A stretch of DNA of 64,000 nt from JAHBNG01 sp039028975 (GCA_039028975.1 JBCCHB010000073.1:1-64000), one strand, 5' to 3'. Shown: positions 49,897 through 60,132, counted from the first letter of the stretch. Made by a program: numbers and translations. Notes: generated by a model not told the origin, from the sequence alone.

Positions 49897-52794
49897 ATGC
49901 CTCACCTGAGCTTAAGCTGTTTCCAATCCTTTGCGGCAACTCTCAACCAAGAGTCCGTCTCATTTCGTAGCGTAAGAGGGCGAGCGCTGTTGGTCTATCT
50001 GGCTGTAGAACAGACGGTTCCTCATCAAAGAAGTACAGTGGCTGGCCTGCTGTGGCCCGATGTATCCGAGTCTCGCGCCCGCAAGAACTTGACCCAAACA
50101 CTACTGGAAGTGCGTAAAGCCATTGGCAATGACCAAGCCACTCCGCCATTCTTAGAGATTACGTCTCGTGCCATTTCTTTTAACCCAGATAGTTCTCATC
50201 AGCTTGATGTAGCGGAATTTAGGCGTACGCTTAAAACAGAGGATTTGGCGTCAGCTGTGGCCCATTACAAGGGACCGTTTCTGGATGGCTTTTTTGTGCC
50301 AGAGAGCGATCTCTTTGAAGCATGGATGCAGGCCACACGCGAACAACTTCACCAGCAAGTATGTGATGCATTGAGAGGATTGAGCGCAGAGCAAGAAGCT
50401 CAAGGCCAACTAGACCAAGCGATTGAGAGCGTTCGACGTCTCCTGGAATTGGCCCCATACCAGGAAGAGGCCCACTACCAGCTTATGCGGCTGCTGGCGC
50501 GCAACGGTCAACGCAGCATGGCCTTGGCCCAGTATGATGCATTGACCCAGATGCTCATGGATGAACTGGGCGTCCCTCCTGCAGCAGAGACGGATACGCT
50601 TTATGACCAAATTTTAGCTGGTGAGATTGAGTCTGTGGAGAGCCAAACTTCACACGGCGTGACCTCGACTTCATCGGCATCCTTGGCAGAAACCTCACCC
50701 CCCATAGAAGTTCCCTTCCAGGCCCTCGCAGCATCTCCTCATTTTGTGGGCCGTCAAGCCGAAATTGCTCAGCTGCGCGGCCAGATAAAAGCACCCGGTT
50801 TACAAATTCATGCCATTGTGGGCATGGGAGGAGCAGGCAAGACGGCTTTGGCCACTCACTTTGCCTATATGGTGCGAAATGATTTTTCCGACGGCGTTCT
50901 CTGGGGCAACCCAGCCATTAGCGCGCCCCTGGACATTTTGGCCACTTGGGCCGCCGCCTACGGTTATGATTTTAGCCAGATGAGCGATATTGAGAGTCGG
51001 GCAGCGGCTGTACGAGGTGTATTGGCGAAGAAGCAAGCATTGATTGTGATTGACAATGTTGAACTATCCGGTGATGTGGAATCCCTCCTGCCCAATAGCG
51101 AAAGCTGCGCCGTTCTCCTCTCTACACGAGATCTGGATGTAGCCACTGCCCTGAATGCAGAGACTTTACTGCTAGGAGAATTAGATAAGAGTGAGGCGCT
51201 AGAGCTATTGGAAGAAATTTTAGGGGAGGAGCGGGTGGAACGAGAGCTTGACGCCGCTGTAGAACTCTGCACCCTATGTGGCGAACTACCCTTGGCAGTA
51301 GAGATTGCTGCCCAGCGCCTCAAATCGCGTCCACGCATGAAGTTAAACCAAATGGTGGCCCGACTGAGCGACCAGCAGAAACGGCTGGATTTAGGTATCA
51401 GCGACAGGGCTGTGCGGGCTTCCTTTGAGGTGAGCTGGGAAGCGCTAGATGAGGAGCTACAGCAGGTTTTTCCGCTGTTAGCCGTTTTTGAGGGGCGCAG
51501 TTTTCGCGCCGAAGCGATGGCCTATTTGGCTCAGGAGGCTCTGTTTGACATCGAAGACCTCCTCTATGCTTGGAGCGCGCTTTCGCTTGTGCGTCCGGAA
51601 GAAGAGGAACGCTGGCAACAGCATCCGTTGCTGGCCGATTTTGCAGGAGAGAAGCTAACCGATTCCCAAGGGGCATATGCGCGCTTTGCAGACTGTTTCT
51701 TCAAATTTGCACGAGAGAATGGCGAAAACTTCGATCAGCTAGAGCCAGAATGGGAGAACATCAGCGCAGGAATGAAAGTAGCCTATGAGCAGAAATTGTG
51801 GCCTCTGACGCTTGCCTATGCCGATGTATTACAACGTCCATGGTTTACCCGAGCACGATATAGCGATGCTCGACGAGGGTTTGGGTGGGCATACGAAGCA
51901 GCAGACAAAATAGGCGATGAAGCAGAATCTGCAAAATATTCGCTCTACTGGGGCGAAGCCTGTTTGGAGCAGAACGATTATGAAGAGGCTAGACTGCACC
52001 TGAACAACAGCCTGTCTTACTGTCGAAATAGTAAGAATGCAGAGGGTGTTGCTCAGATCCAGGATCATCTCGCCCGCATAGCAATTGAAGTGAATGAGTA
52101 TGAGATGGCAGCTATACTACTTGATGAGAATCTAGAGATCTATGCTACTGTGGAAAACCAAGCGGGCGTTGCATCTGTCTATTTTCAGAAAGCACGTATT
52201 GACTATGCCAATACAGAATGGGGTAAAGCGCAACAGTCGGCAGAAATGGCCTTTGAACTTCAGTCTAATTTGGATGATACACTAGGATTAATCCGCACCT
52301 CTCGGCTTTTGGCTCAGATCTACTGCGGCAAAGAAGTCTATGAGCAGGCGCTTACCTACGGCCTTCAATCACAGAGGCTCAGCGAACAGTGTCAAGATAT
52401 GAGCGAGTTAGCCGTTACCCTATATACCGTGTCAGTAATTCGGAGGAAACGTCACGAGTATCGTTTAGCACTCGGGGCGGCCGAACAGAGTCTGGACCTT
52501 TTGCACCAGATGGGAAATCAACGGGGCAAGGGATTGATCCTCGCTCAGCTAAGCGAAATTCAAAGTACTATGGGAAATATTGAGGAAGCGCAGCGGTTTG
52601 CGATGCAGAGTTTAGAGATTGCTCGCTCTCTTAACAATAGAATCTCCATAGGCTACGCGCTTATGCGACTGCATACGTTATATATCCAACAAGGTGCGCA
52701 GCCTCTAATCACACAAACGCTTGACGAAATACGAACCATTACAGAAGAGTTGGATCATGTGCTGCTAAAAAATTATGTACAAGAGCATAATTAA
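49897..52794 (+). CDS. SARP/BTAD-type regulator with NB-ARC ATPase and TPR domains
   Basis: A 965-residue signal-transduction regulator of the AfsR-like architecture. Residues 1-95 resemble the winged-helix DNA-binding domain of SARPs (FRSVRGRALLVYLAVEQTVPHQ, LLWPDVSESRARKNLTQTLLEVRKAIG). Residues 100-245 are the bacterial transcriptional activator domain (LDVAEFRR, YKGPFLDGFF, EEAHYQLMRLLARNGQRSMAL). An NB-ARC STAND ATPase follows, with HFVGRQAEIAQL, Walker A GMGGAGKT (about 307-314) and Walker B ALIVIDNVE. The C-terminal third is made of TPR repeats. SARP domains bind direct repeats spaced 11 bp near promoters; two such arrays lie about 8 kb downstream (60.13-60.20 and 61.21-61.29 kb). The ATPase is expected to be switched by an unknown signal. 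The gene overlaps the convergent LysM gene by 4 nt. Confidence 0.9.
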   Translation: MPHLSLSCFQSFAATLNQESVSFRSVRGRALLVYLAVEQTVPHQRSTVAGLLWPDVSESRARKNLTQTLLEVRKAIGNDQATPPFLEITSRAISFNPDSSHQLDVAEFRRTLKTEDLASAVAHYKGPFLDGFFVPESDLFEAWMQATREQLHQQVCDALRGLSAEQEAQGQLDQAIESVRRLLELAPYQEEAHYQLMRLLARNGQRSMALAQYDALTQMLMDELGVPPAAETDTLYDQILAGEIESVESQTSHGVTSTSSASLAETSPPIEVPFQALAASPHFVGRQAEIAQLRGQIKAPGLQIHAIVGMGGAGKTALATHFAYMVRNDFSDGVLWGNPAISAPLDILATWAAAYGYDFSQMSDIESRAAAVRGVLAKKQALIVIDNVELSGDVESLLPNSESCAVLLSTRDLDVATALNAETLLLGELDKSEALELLEEILGEERVERELDAAVELCTLCGELPLAVEIAAQRLKSRPRMKLNQMVARLSDQQKRLDLGISDRAVRASFEVSWEALDEELQQVFPLLAVFEGRSFRAEAMAYLAQEALFDIEDLLYAWSALSLVRPEEEERWQQHPLLADFAGEKLTDSQGAYARFADCFFKFARENGENFDQLEPEWENISAGMKVAYEQKLWPLTLAYADVLQRPWFTRARYSDARRGFGWAYEAADKIGDEAESAKYSLYWGEACLEQNDYEEARLHLNNSLSYCRNSKNAEGVAQIQDHLARIAIEVNEYEMAAILLDENLEIYATVENQAGVASVYFQKARIDYANTEWGKAQQSAEMAFELQSNLDDTLGLIRTSRLLAQIYCGKEVYEQALTYGLQSQRLSEQCQDMSELAVTLYTVSVIRRKRHEYRLALGAAEQSLDLLHQMGNQRGKGLILAQLSEIQSTMGNIEEAQRFAMQSLEIARSLNNRISIGYALMRLHTLYIQQGAQPLITQTLDEIRTITEELDHVLLKNYVQEHN

Positions 52795-54398
52795 TATATC
52801 CAATAGAATTCCCACTCATGCATTCCTGGGGGAACTTCATCAATCGGCGCTGCATCTCGCTCTTTAACCTGTGTCGAGAAGTTCCAAATCTCGATAACTG
52901 GCACGCTTTCACCATCCGTAACCCAAGAATCGTCAGCCTCTCGCTCGACTATTCCCTTCGTGACGGCCAATAAATTGTCATAGAGCGGAGACTCGTATGG
53001 CTCGCCCAAAATATAAGTCTCATCTGAGCATTTGTAGTGGAGCGTTGGGTTATTTAGTTCTTCACCGTCAATTTCTGCATAGTCTATTGCTTCAGGATTA
53101 ATGAGGCGCTGACAGGTAGTCGTCGTAGCCCCCCCCTCGGTACCAGCGACCTTTAGCCAAAGATTGTCAATCTCCTCTGTATCTGCACTGCGGATACTTA
53201 TGTCGAATATTTGTATTGTTGCAACAAAAGGCATAGCTGGGTATCCGCAAACAATGGAGACATTGTCTGTGGCCAGAATGCACGGATCATAGACGTTTTG
53301 GCCCGCTGAGCTGTCGTCAAGTGCACAGTGAAAGAGGGTTGGATGATCAACGAAGTTTGATTTTTCACACTGCCCCTCCTTTTTCTCCATTGGAACAGTA
53401 ATCTCTCTGCGAAAGATCTTGGTTCTTTCTGTGTGAGGTACGGTTATATCCACAATGGTATTGCCGTTGTGATCGATAAAATAAGTCTTCAATTCTTGAT
53501 CCATCACTTTGGCAGCGCCATCCTTGAAAGGTTCTACGAGTAGATATTTGGTCGGGATAGCAGGATCGCCCTGGCAGTTAATAAAGCCGGATAGTCGAAT
53601 GGGTATTCCATTCACATCGTCATAATCTGACGAGGCACTACGAGAACGAATCCGTGCAAGCCCTTCTACAAAAGGACCGGCATCATTAAATGCTTTGGGA
53701 AAAGCCCATTCTCCCGTTGGTTTAATATAGCGAAAGGTTCTTCCATTTGTGCTGACCACAGCCAAGCCTTCTGAGAACCTCGTTGCAATCTGGAATCGTC
53801 CTCGAATCTTAAACTCACCTTGGCTATTGATATACCCCATAAGTCCATTTGAATCTCTGCTGGGGTACAATCTTTCTATCTCGACGTTGGTTGACTCATT
53901 TAAACACGAATAGGGTGTTGGTTTAGATAAATTCCCGCTATTGCGTACGGTGAGTGTAGGAGTCAGAGTTGGTGTAGGACTCAAAGTAGGCATAGAAGTC
54001 AGGGTTGGCGTAGGGGTTAGGGTGAAAGTGGGGGTAAGAGTAAAAGTATTGGTGGCCGTAAGAGATTCGGCCGGAATCCAGAGAATTTGCCCAGGAGCTA
54101 TCAGGCTTGGGTTGGTGATGGCTCTGAATTCGCTATTCGTGATGGCCCGCTCGTTGGTGGCTTGGACGATCTCTTGCCAACGGGTCTCACTACCAAGCGT
54201 ATCCTGGGCTATGCGTGAGAGAAAATCGCCCTCCTGCACCACATATGCATACCCAATACTCGATTGCTGAGCAGTTTCCGTATTGTCCGGCTCCTGCCGA
54301 GTTGAATTTGCCTGTCCCCCAATAGTGGGCCATGATAGCACCAATAGAGAAGTGAGCAAGAGAAGTAGAGAAACACGAAGAAGAGATCGGTTTTTCAT
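52791..54398 (-). CDS. Secreted LysM / WG-repeat protein
   Basis: A 535-residue exported protein. A signal peptide (LLRVSLLLLLTSLLVLSW, cleavage near GGQANS) is followed by one LysM domain (YVVQEGDFLSRIAQDTLG to LIAPGQILWIPA, about 52-112) that binds glycan or peptidoglycan. A Thr/Leu/Pro linker of repeated TPTLT units comes next (about 118-150), then WG-type repeats (GLMGYINSQGEFKI, RFSEGLAVVS, FRYIKPTGEWAFP, FVEGLARIRS) and a C-terminal region with several cysteines that I cannot name. A wall-associated sensor or scaffold is plausible. It ends convergently with the SARP regulator, sharing 4 bp. Confidence 0.83.
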   Translation of the reverse strand: MKNRSLLRVSLLLLLTSLLVLSWPTIGGQANSTRQEPDNTETAQQSSIGYAYVVQEGDFLSRIAQDTLGSETRWQEIVQATNERAITNSEFRAITNPSLIAPGQILWIPAESLTATNTFTLTPTFTLTPTPTLTSMPTLSPTPTLTPTLTVRNSGNLSKPTPYSCLNESTNVEIERLYPSRDSNGLMGYINSQGEFKIRGRFQIATRFSEGLAVVSTNGRTFRYIKPTGEWAFPKAFNDAGPFVEGLARIRSRSASSDYDDVNGIPIRLSGFINCQGDPAIPTKYLLVEPFKDGAAKVMDQELKTYFIDHNGNTIVDITVPHTERTKIFRREITVPMEKKEGQCEKSNFVDHPTLFHCALDDSSAGQNVYDPCILATDNVSIVCGYPAMPFVATIQIFDISIRSADTEEIDNLWLKVAGTEGGATTTTCQRLINPEAIDYAEIDGEELNNPTLHYKCSDETYILGEPYESPLYDNLLAVTKGIVEREADDSWVTDGESVPVIEIWNFSTQVKERDAAPIDEVPPGMHEWEFYWIY

Positions 54399-54421
54399 GA
54401 CGGTCCTTTCATAGTGCTAAT

Positions 54422-54467
54422 GGGTTTACTCAAGCACCGGGTTTACTCAAGCACCGGGTTTACTCAA
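54422..54467. repeat. 17-bp tandem repeat spanning the protease stop codon
   Basis: GGGTTTACTCAAGCACC is repeated at 54422 and 54439, with a partial third copy at 54456. On the minus strand each copy carries TGAGTAAACCC, so the TAA stop of the 1665-residue gene and its context is triplicated between that gene and the LysM gene. Confidence 0.8.
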
Positions 54468-57400
54468 TTACAAAGAGATCGACAACGACTTTTTCTTGCC
54501 GTCCAGATAATTCGTCGGTGAAGGTGATGGTCCCTGTATAGCTTTCGGACAACGAGATAGGTGGGAGTCGATCCGCATCGAGAATCACGTCCAGGTCAAA
54601 AGGCGCAACCCCAGCCGTCTGGCTCAATTCGATCCAGGGCTGATCCGCTTCTGCCGCCCAAAAGAGACCGTTGTCACCGTCGTTATCGACGCGTATCGTC
54701 TCAACAACAACCGAGCTGATGAAGGGATCGATTATGCTGAAGAGCTCGCTGGGGTAGAGGGCCAACCCAGCAGGTAGCAGACCAGGGTCACGCGCAATCG
54801 TCAAGGTGATGTAATCGTTCGCAATGCTCCCGCCGCTATCTCGGGCGGTCAACGTGATTGTATGTTCGCCTTCGCTCAGTTCGTTTGCCACGAGTTCAAG
54901 TCGCTGGCCCGTCCCCAAGCGTTGATCGTGGGTCGAACTCCACGTTAGGCTTGAGCCAGCTAGCTCCCCATCCTCCAGATCAAAACCAACACCATCCAGC
55001 ACAATCAGCTGATCGGCGACGTAGCGCTCTCCGCTGACGTTTAGGATGAACGCATCGGGTGTCGCATTAGGCAGCGAAAAGCTAGTGGTTACAGAATCCT
55101 GAACGGTATAGAATCCGTCAGTTGCCCGAATCCGCAGCTTGGCCGTGGGAGAGCCAGGAACGAGACTGAAATCAATGGTTGCTTGGTAAGTTTGGGATTC
55201 ATTGCTGCTAATGGCACTTAATCCTGTTTGCAATAGCTGCCATGTTGACCCATTATCTGTGCTGTAGTCGATGCTAAAGAACAGCTCATTGCCGTCCACG
55301 TCACTGGCAGTCCATTGCACAATTGTAGGTTCACTTCGGTTGATGTTCATCTGGTCCAGCGTGATCCAAGCAACTTGGGGGGGATTGTCCGAGGCTGTGA
55401 CGCTGGCCAGTTCTTGATTGTTGCGTAAGATAAAGATACGATGAATAGCAGATAAATGGGGAACGACGACACTAAAGGTTTCGACTTCATCGTTGGCCCA
55501 AACAGAAGCAAATTGCTCGCTATAGAGTCCTTGTCCCCCTGCATCTTCAGTGCGAACGGTATAGTCGCCCGTTCCTGATGAAAAAACGGTTTCCCCCAAC
55601 TCAATACGACGGACATCGATAATCTCGGCGCGCTCCCCCTGGATTGTTCCCTGAACCAGTAAAATTGATTGGTTCATACCGGCCAAAGGAGGGGCACCGC
55701 TTGGGTTACTGCCTGGATTGGGATTAGCTTGCGCCAGCCGATCCCTTCGTCGAATGATCTCCAAAAGGCGTTCATAGTTATGGCCTGAGATCCACCTCTC
55801 GTGGCAGTAGCTCATGATATCACCCGCGGTGGGTCGAATGATATCTTGGGTGACGATGTGAAAGCCATAAATGGTCTCGGGATGCTTCGGATCATCCACA
55901 CCGCTGATAAGTCCCTTGGGATGATAGGGATAATTTGTGTCTGGTTTGGGTTCAGGTTTGCCTTGAACCCGGCAACGAGTGTGGCGTAGGCCATGCATGT
56001 GACCAAACTCGTGGACAGTAATTCGCGGGGAATTTGCGTCCCCGCTTCCGGCAAAGTAGCGGTAGGCCGTGTCCCCTGGGAGATAGCCCCAACCTCCTCC
56101 ATGTTGAAGCCCGGCAGCTACCCCATAGGAGTAGACATAGCGCAGATCCTGGACTTGCCTTGCTTTGATTTCATCTAAAACACGGGACAGAAATTCTTGG
56201 TCATTCTCCGCTGCGGATGAGGCCCCCATCCCAGAGGGGTTAACGTTAACAGCCATCTGAACTGTCAACGTAGGTGTAAGAATGTTAAGCTGATGAATGG
56301 GGAACTGTGCCTCTAGTTCTGCTTTGTGACAGGCTAATTCTGCCCTTTGGCACCCTTGTCGACTGTCGGGAAGGGAGTGAGTGATGCCAAATTGATCGGC
56401 CCATTGAACATTATAGAATCGTACGGGGATTGAGGGGGCCTCGTCAAACGTGACCGATACTTTACAGTCACGCTTAGTTGGTTCTTCGCCCAACTCGTCA
56501 CAAGCGAATGGATGGTTTTCACCACCTGTAAAGGTAAGCGTAATCGAACCTGGTTCAAGCCAGGATTTGGGCAACTCAAAGAGAAATGAATCGTTCAGGA
56601 CCCCGCGGCTGGGATATTGGTGGACGTTAATTTCCCCATTGGGGTTAATCGGGTTGAGCGGTGACTCTTTGAATGATTGCCCGTCCTTGTTGGTACCATG
56701 GAGACGCGCCTGGACATTGGGTACACCTGGCAGTCTGACTGTGCTGGTAACGTGGGCACGAACGAAGGTCGGCTTTTCGGCGATCAGTGGCACACTGTTC
56801 TGCAGATCTTGGACTGCCTGAGTCACCTCTAGCCCATAGAGGGTCAGTTGGTTCGTCGCCGAGCCAGCGTTTGGGGTGCTGCCCAAGATGATAGACGAAG
56901 AAGCATTATCATCTTCATTGCTTTCCGAAATGCGGCCATTGGGTTTCCCTTGTTCTTCCTGGCTATCGACGTATATCATCAGGCGATTTACCGTTGGCGG
57001 CAAGATACCAGTCCACCGCGTTCGCCCATTTGGCTCATTGGTGGGGCGATAGAATTGAGTTGCGTCAGGTGCTGAAGGAGAGAGAATCTGAGATGTTAGT
57101 GTAATGGACTGCTCACGACCGAATTGTTCATTAGGCATGATGGCCGGATCGATAAACCAACCAATTCCCTGCTTTGGCGTCATGTCGCTGGGAACAGCAC
57201 GCCAGTCGTTACCGCCAGAAGGCTCTTCTGTCCAATTCATAAACAGATCTACATAAAAAGGGTTTTTGACTGCCTTGCGGCCACTATTGGTAATGGTAGC
57301 GAAGAGCGTCACAGGGTCACCAGGTTTTGAATCAGATGGCTCTCGCCAGAATCTGGTGATCTCTAAATTCGCTCTAGGTATCCTCCTGCTTGCTTCGGCT

Positions 57401-59457
57401 GTACTCTCAACCGTAAGCGTGACCGATACTTCTTGAGTCCCCCCATTGCTTTCGATAAAGATAGTATCTGTATAAGTTCCTGAGTTTAGAAATTCGCTGG
57501 CGACTGAGACATGTATTGTACTCAAGTCCTGCTCATCATAGGTGAGGATCAACCACTCTTCCAACCCATAGGCATACCATTCCAGCGCGTCTGCACCGAT
57601 GCCCACGACGGTTATGGTTTGGGTTTGGGTAACGGGTTCACCTTCAACAGCTTCAAAGCTCAAAGAAGCGGGATTGACTTGTGCTGTAACGTTTCCGCGC
57701 ACTTCAACATCCACTAAAATTGTCTCGAAGTAAAGACTATTCGTATCAAGTACATCAACCTCAGCCAAATAGAAGCCGCTGGTGAGGTCACGTGGGTCTA
57801 CAGTAACGGTGATGATCTGGGGTGCATCCCAAGAAACATCGCCAATATCTGGCTCTATGCTAACCCATTCGTCGTCGTGAACCACAACGTATTCTAGGGG
57901 TGTTTGGCTTTCAGTGGTGATGGTAAATGTTTGGGATTGGGGGATAGGGTTCTGGCCGTCCACCACAAAGGGAAGAATAAAGGGATCGGTCAGAAAGGTT
58001 GGGTCCAGGTCATCTTCGGTCCCAAAATCGAACTCATCTCCATCCTCCCCAGAGGATGGCGGCTCAGCCGCACCATCCACATCAAGAATGACTGGAATTT
58101 CCAGACGATCTTGAGTGTCCAGATCAACAATCACAATCAGGGGGAAAAAAATACCGTCAGTCAACGTAGTCGCATCCACCATGACGTCAACCGTTTCCAA
58201 CTCATCGAGCAGCGCGCTGGTATCGGTGAAAAAAACGAGCCACTCTACTCTTTGCCCATCTTCTGTTTCCCCGAAAATCGTCCAGCGAACAGGAAAGTCA
58301 TTCAGGTTATAGAGAGAAAATGTTTGGGCCTGGGAGACATTCCCTGGCGCTACCCCAAATTCCAGAATACCCACATCGACCATCAGCCCTTCTGCCGAAG
58401 AATAGATGAAATCATCCAATTCAGGATCGACTGGGGCAAATGGATCTTCCAAAGGATCATCAGGGCCACCAGGTACCTGGTTTACAGGATCTTCAGTTGA
58501 CTGAAAGCCATCACCGCTCTCTAAAACGCTAACCAAAACAGGGAGGATCAATTCATCCCCTGTATCTTGATTCACAATCACCAAATCAGCCGCATAAAAA
58601 CCTGCGTCTAAATCGCTAGCGTCTACCTGTACCCAAACCGTTACCGACTCATCGAGCAGCTCATCGCTATCAACGGTTACGAGCAGTTCGTCAACAGGTG
58701 CCCCTTCTTCGGTTTGGGCAAAGATGGCCCAATCGATGAGATACTCACTCTCATTGAATAAGGTGAAGAATCGTTCTTGCGAGATGGTACCTGACTCGAC
58801 AGTAAATTCCAGGGCCGCAAGATCGACAGCCATCTCCCCGGTGGTAGAGAAGCCCCACTGTGGATCGTCTGTCTCATTAATGTCTGGATCTGGCAAATCG
58901 GATAGATCAGGTCTTGGCTCTGGCGCGGCTGATTGCTGGCCACCCAAATCCGATTCTCCTTGGAGATTCCCCTTTATCGCCTCAACAAAGATCGGGATAA
59001 TCAGCAAATCCTCTGTCTCCAGATCCATAATCACGATATCGGCTGTGTAGAAGCCGACGTCCAGATTCGTAGCGTCCACCTGCACAGTCACTGTGGCCGA
59101 TTCGTCCAACAGAACTTCAGAATTTGCGCCAATGAGCAGCCAGTCAACGAAATCACCTTCCTCGTTTTGGACAAAGATGTCCCAGTTGATTAGGTAGTCG
59201 CTCTCATTGAATAAGGTGAAGAATCGTTCTTGCGAGATACTGCCCAACTCAACCGTAAATTCGAGGGAATCAACATCGATGCCTAGGTCACCTTCATCAT
59301 ATCGTTGGGTATCCACGGCCATGTTGGAGGAGGCGCGGGAACTAGACGTACCTGTATAGGGAGAGAGCAACAGAACAAGGACGCCGATGGAGGCAATTTG
59401 TCGCAAAAGGAGTTTGACTTTGGGCATAGGATGTACAACTTGTGTATTCAGAATCAC
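54460..59457 (-). CDS. Large secreted metzincin-type metalloprotease with BACON-like repeats
   Basis: A 1665-residue exported protein. The signal peptide is best read from the inner Met (MPKVKLLLRQIASIGVLVLL). Three N-terminal beta modules of about 130-150 residues repeat (each with SISQERFFTLFNES or a variant such as NVSQAQTFSLYNLND), followed by two more BACON-like modules (QTFTITTESQTPLEYV, QTITVVGIGADALEWY). A CARDB-like module (ANLEITRFWREPSDSKPGDP) precedes a region VTQAVQDLQNSVPLIAEKPT and the zinc site HEFGHMHGLRH (HExxHxxGxxH, codons near 55980-56015). The C-terminal part has Ig/cadherin-like domains and a final BACON-like module (IRVDNDGDNGLFWAA). Zinc ligands and the catalytic Glu are intact, so an active extracellular endopeptidase is likely. 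The substrate is unknown. It is next to other secreted hydrolases and wall-binding proteins. Confidence 0.85.
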   Translation of the reverse strand: MILNTQVVHPMPKVKLLLRQIASIGVLVLLLSPYTGTSSSRASSNMAVDTQRYDEGDLGIDVDSLEFTVELGSISQERFFTLFNESDYLINWDIFVQNEEGDFVDWLLIGANSEVLLDESATVTVQVDATNLDVGFYTADIVIMDLETEDLLIIPIFVEAIKGNLQGESDLGGQQSAAPEPRPDLSDLPDPDINETDDPQWGFSTTGEMAVDLAALEFTVESGTISQERFFTLFNESEYLIDWAIFAQTEEGAPVDELLVTVDSDELLDESVTVWVQVDASDLDAGFYAADLVIVNQDTGDELILPVLVSVLESGDGFQSTEDPVNQVPGGPDDPLEDPFAPVDPELDDFIYSSAEGLMVDVGILEFGVAPGNVSQAQTFSLYNLNDFPVRWTIFGETEDGQRVEWLVFFTDTSALLDELETVDVMVDATTLTDGIFFPLIVIVDLDTQDRLEIPVILDVDGAAEPPSSGEDGDEFDFGTEDDLDPTFLTDPFILPFVVDGQNPIPQSQTFTITTESQTPLEYVVVHDDEWVSIEPDIGDVSWDAPQIITVTVDPRDLTSGFYLAEVDVLDTNSLYFETILVDVEVRGNVTAQVNPASLSFEAVEGEPVTQTQTITVVGIGADALEWYAYGLEEWLILTYDEQDLSTIHVSVASEFLNSGTYTDTIFIESNGGTQEVSVTLTVESTAEASRRIPRANLEITRFWREPSDSKPGDPVTLFATITNSGRKAVKNPFYVDLFMNWTEEPSGGNDWRAVPSDMTPKQGIGWFIDPAIMPNEQFGREQSITLTSQILSPSAPDATQFYRPTNEPNGRTRWTGILPPTVNRLMIYVDSQEEQGKPNGRISESNEDDNASSSIILGSTPNAGSATNQLTLYGLEVTQAVQDLQNSVPLIAEKPTFVRAHVTSTVRLPGVPNVQARLHGTNKDGQSFKESPLNPINPNGEINVHQYPSRGVLNDSFLFELPKSWLEPGSITLTFTGGENHPFACDELGEEPTKRDCKVSVTFDEAPSIPVRFYNVQWADQFGITHSLPDSRQGCQRAELACHKAELEAQFPIHQLNILTPTLTVQMAVNVNPSGMGASSAAENDQEFLSRVLDEIKARQVQDLRYVYSYGVAAGLQHGGGWGYLPGDTAYRYFAGSGDANSPRITVHEFGHMHGLRHTRCRVQGKPEPKPDTNYPYHPKGLISGVDDPKHPETIYGFHIVTQDIIRPTAGDIMSYCHERWISGHNYERLLEIIRRRDRLAQANPNPGSNPSGAPPLAGMNQSILLVQGTIQGERAEIIDVRRIELGETVFSSGTGDYTVRTEDAGGQGLYSEQFASVWANDEVETFSVVVPHLSAIHRIFILRNNQELASVTASDNPPQVAWITLDQMNINRSEPTIVQWTASDVDGNELFFSIDYSTDNGSTWQLLQTGLSAISSNESQTYQATIDFSLVPGSPTAKLRIRATDGFYTVQDSVTTSFSLPNATPDAFILNVSGERYVADQLIVLDGVGFDLEDGELAGSSLTWSSTHDQRLGTGQRLELVANELSEGEHTITLTARDSGGSIANDYITLTIARDPGLLPAGLALYPSELFSIIDPFISSVVVETIRVDNDGDNGLFWAAEADQPWIELSQTAGVAPFDLDVILDADRLPPISLSESYTGTITFTDELSGRQEKVVVDLFVIE

Positions 59458-59543
59458 GGACTGAGAAGAACAAGGCTCAAAAGGCGTATACTTATTCGGA
59501 GAGTGCTAGAGAGGCCTTAAGTTTACGCTTATGAAACAAGGAT

Positions 59544-59576
59544 ATACGCGTCCGAGACGTGAACTCGGACGCGTAT
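59544..59576. terminator. Strong hairpin between secreted-protein genes
   Basis: ATACGCGTCCGAG / CTCGGACGCGTAT form a perfect 13-bp stem with a 7-nt loop. It lies downstream of the small gene ending at 59672 and upstream of the protease start. Only a weak U-rich tail follows on either strand, so it may be a terminator or an mRNA-stabilising hairpin. Confidence 0.5.
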
Positions 59577-59671
59577 TGTCTATTTGGGTTTAATTATACA
59601 TTATGAACCACGGTTTTGGAAGACATTTTGTCCGTGCTGCTCATCTGGCATTGACTATCTAGTGGAATATG

Positions 59672-60045
59672 CTATGACTCTAATGGCTCTACTGATACCT
59701 TGTGTTCGCCTTCGCCATCAACAATCACTACGCTCTCCACTGACTCAAAGTTAGCTCCGCCCGACGAATAGCTAGTGGCATGATATTGCTGTATTGAAAG
59801 TGGCTGGTCAAGTGGTCCGTTATGCTCCACCTTTTCCATCAGTCGATATATATTTTTATCACTTTGATCTTTGGCAAAGAAGAAATCAAGGTTTATCTGT
59901 ACTGGGAGATAGGTTGAGCCGGATGCAAGTAGCACTAGCGCTTGCCCCACCTCGGACTGATAACCAAATGCACGATAGACTTTATTGTTTAGACCAGCTA
60001 ATTGAATGGATGTATGCTCTTGCTTGACTGTTTTTGTGCTGTCAT
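59672..60045 (-). pseudogene. Small gene with an apparent frameshift in an A5 run
   Basis: AGGAG lies 8 nt before an ATG at 60045, a strong initiation site, but the frame opened there (MTAQKQSSKSIHPFN) stops after 15 codons at 59998. The overlapping frame continues to 59672. Adding one A in the CAAAAAC run at about 60030-60035 joins the two without any stop, giving a 124-residue protein (MTAQK, then TVKQEHTSIQLAGLNNKVYR and on to VSVEPLES). The 3' part alone could start at GTG 59950 (92 residues). The product is unrecognised, predicted cytosolic or small globular. Explanations are a sequencing or assembly indel, a recent inactivating mutation, or slippage/phase variation at the homopolymer. 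The promoter region with 11-bp iterons lies just upstream. Confidence 0.5.
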
Positions 60046-60132
60046 GATAATCTCCTGATTGAAATTTGGTAAAGTGATTCTCGGTAGCAATATCGGGGTA
60101 TTTGCTTTTGCTGTCCTGATATCAATGTCTAC

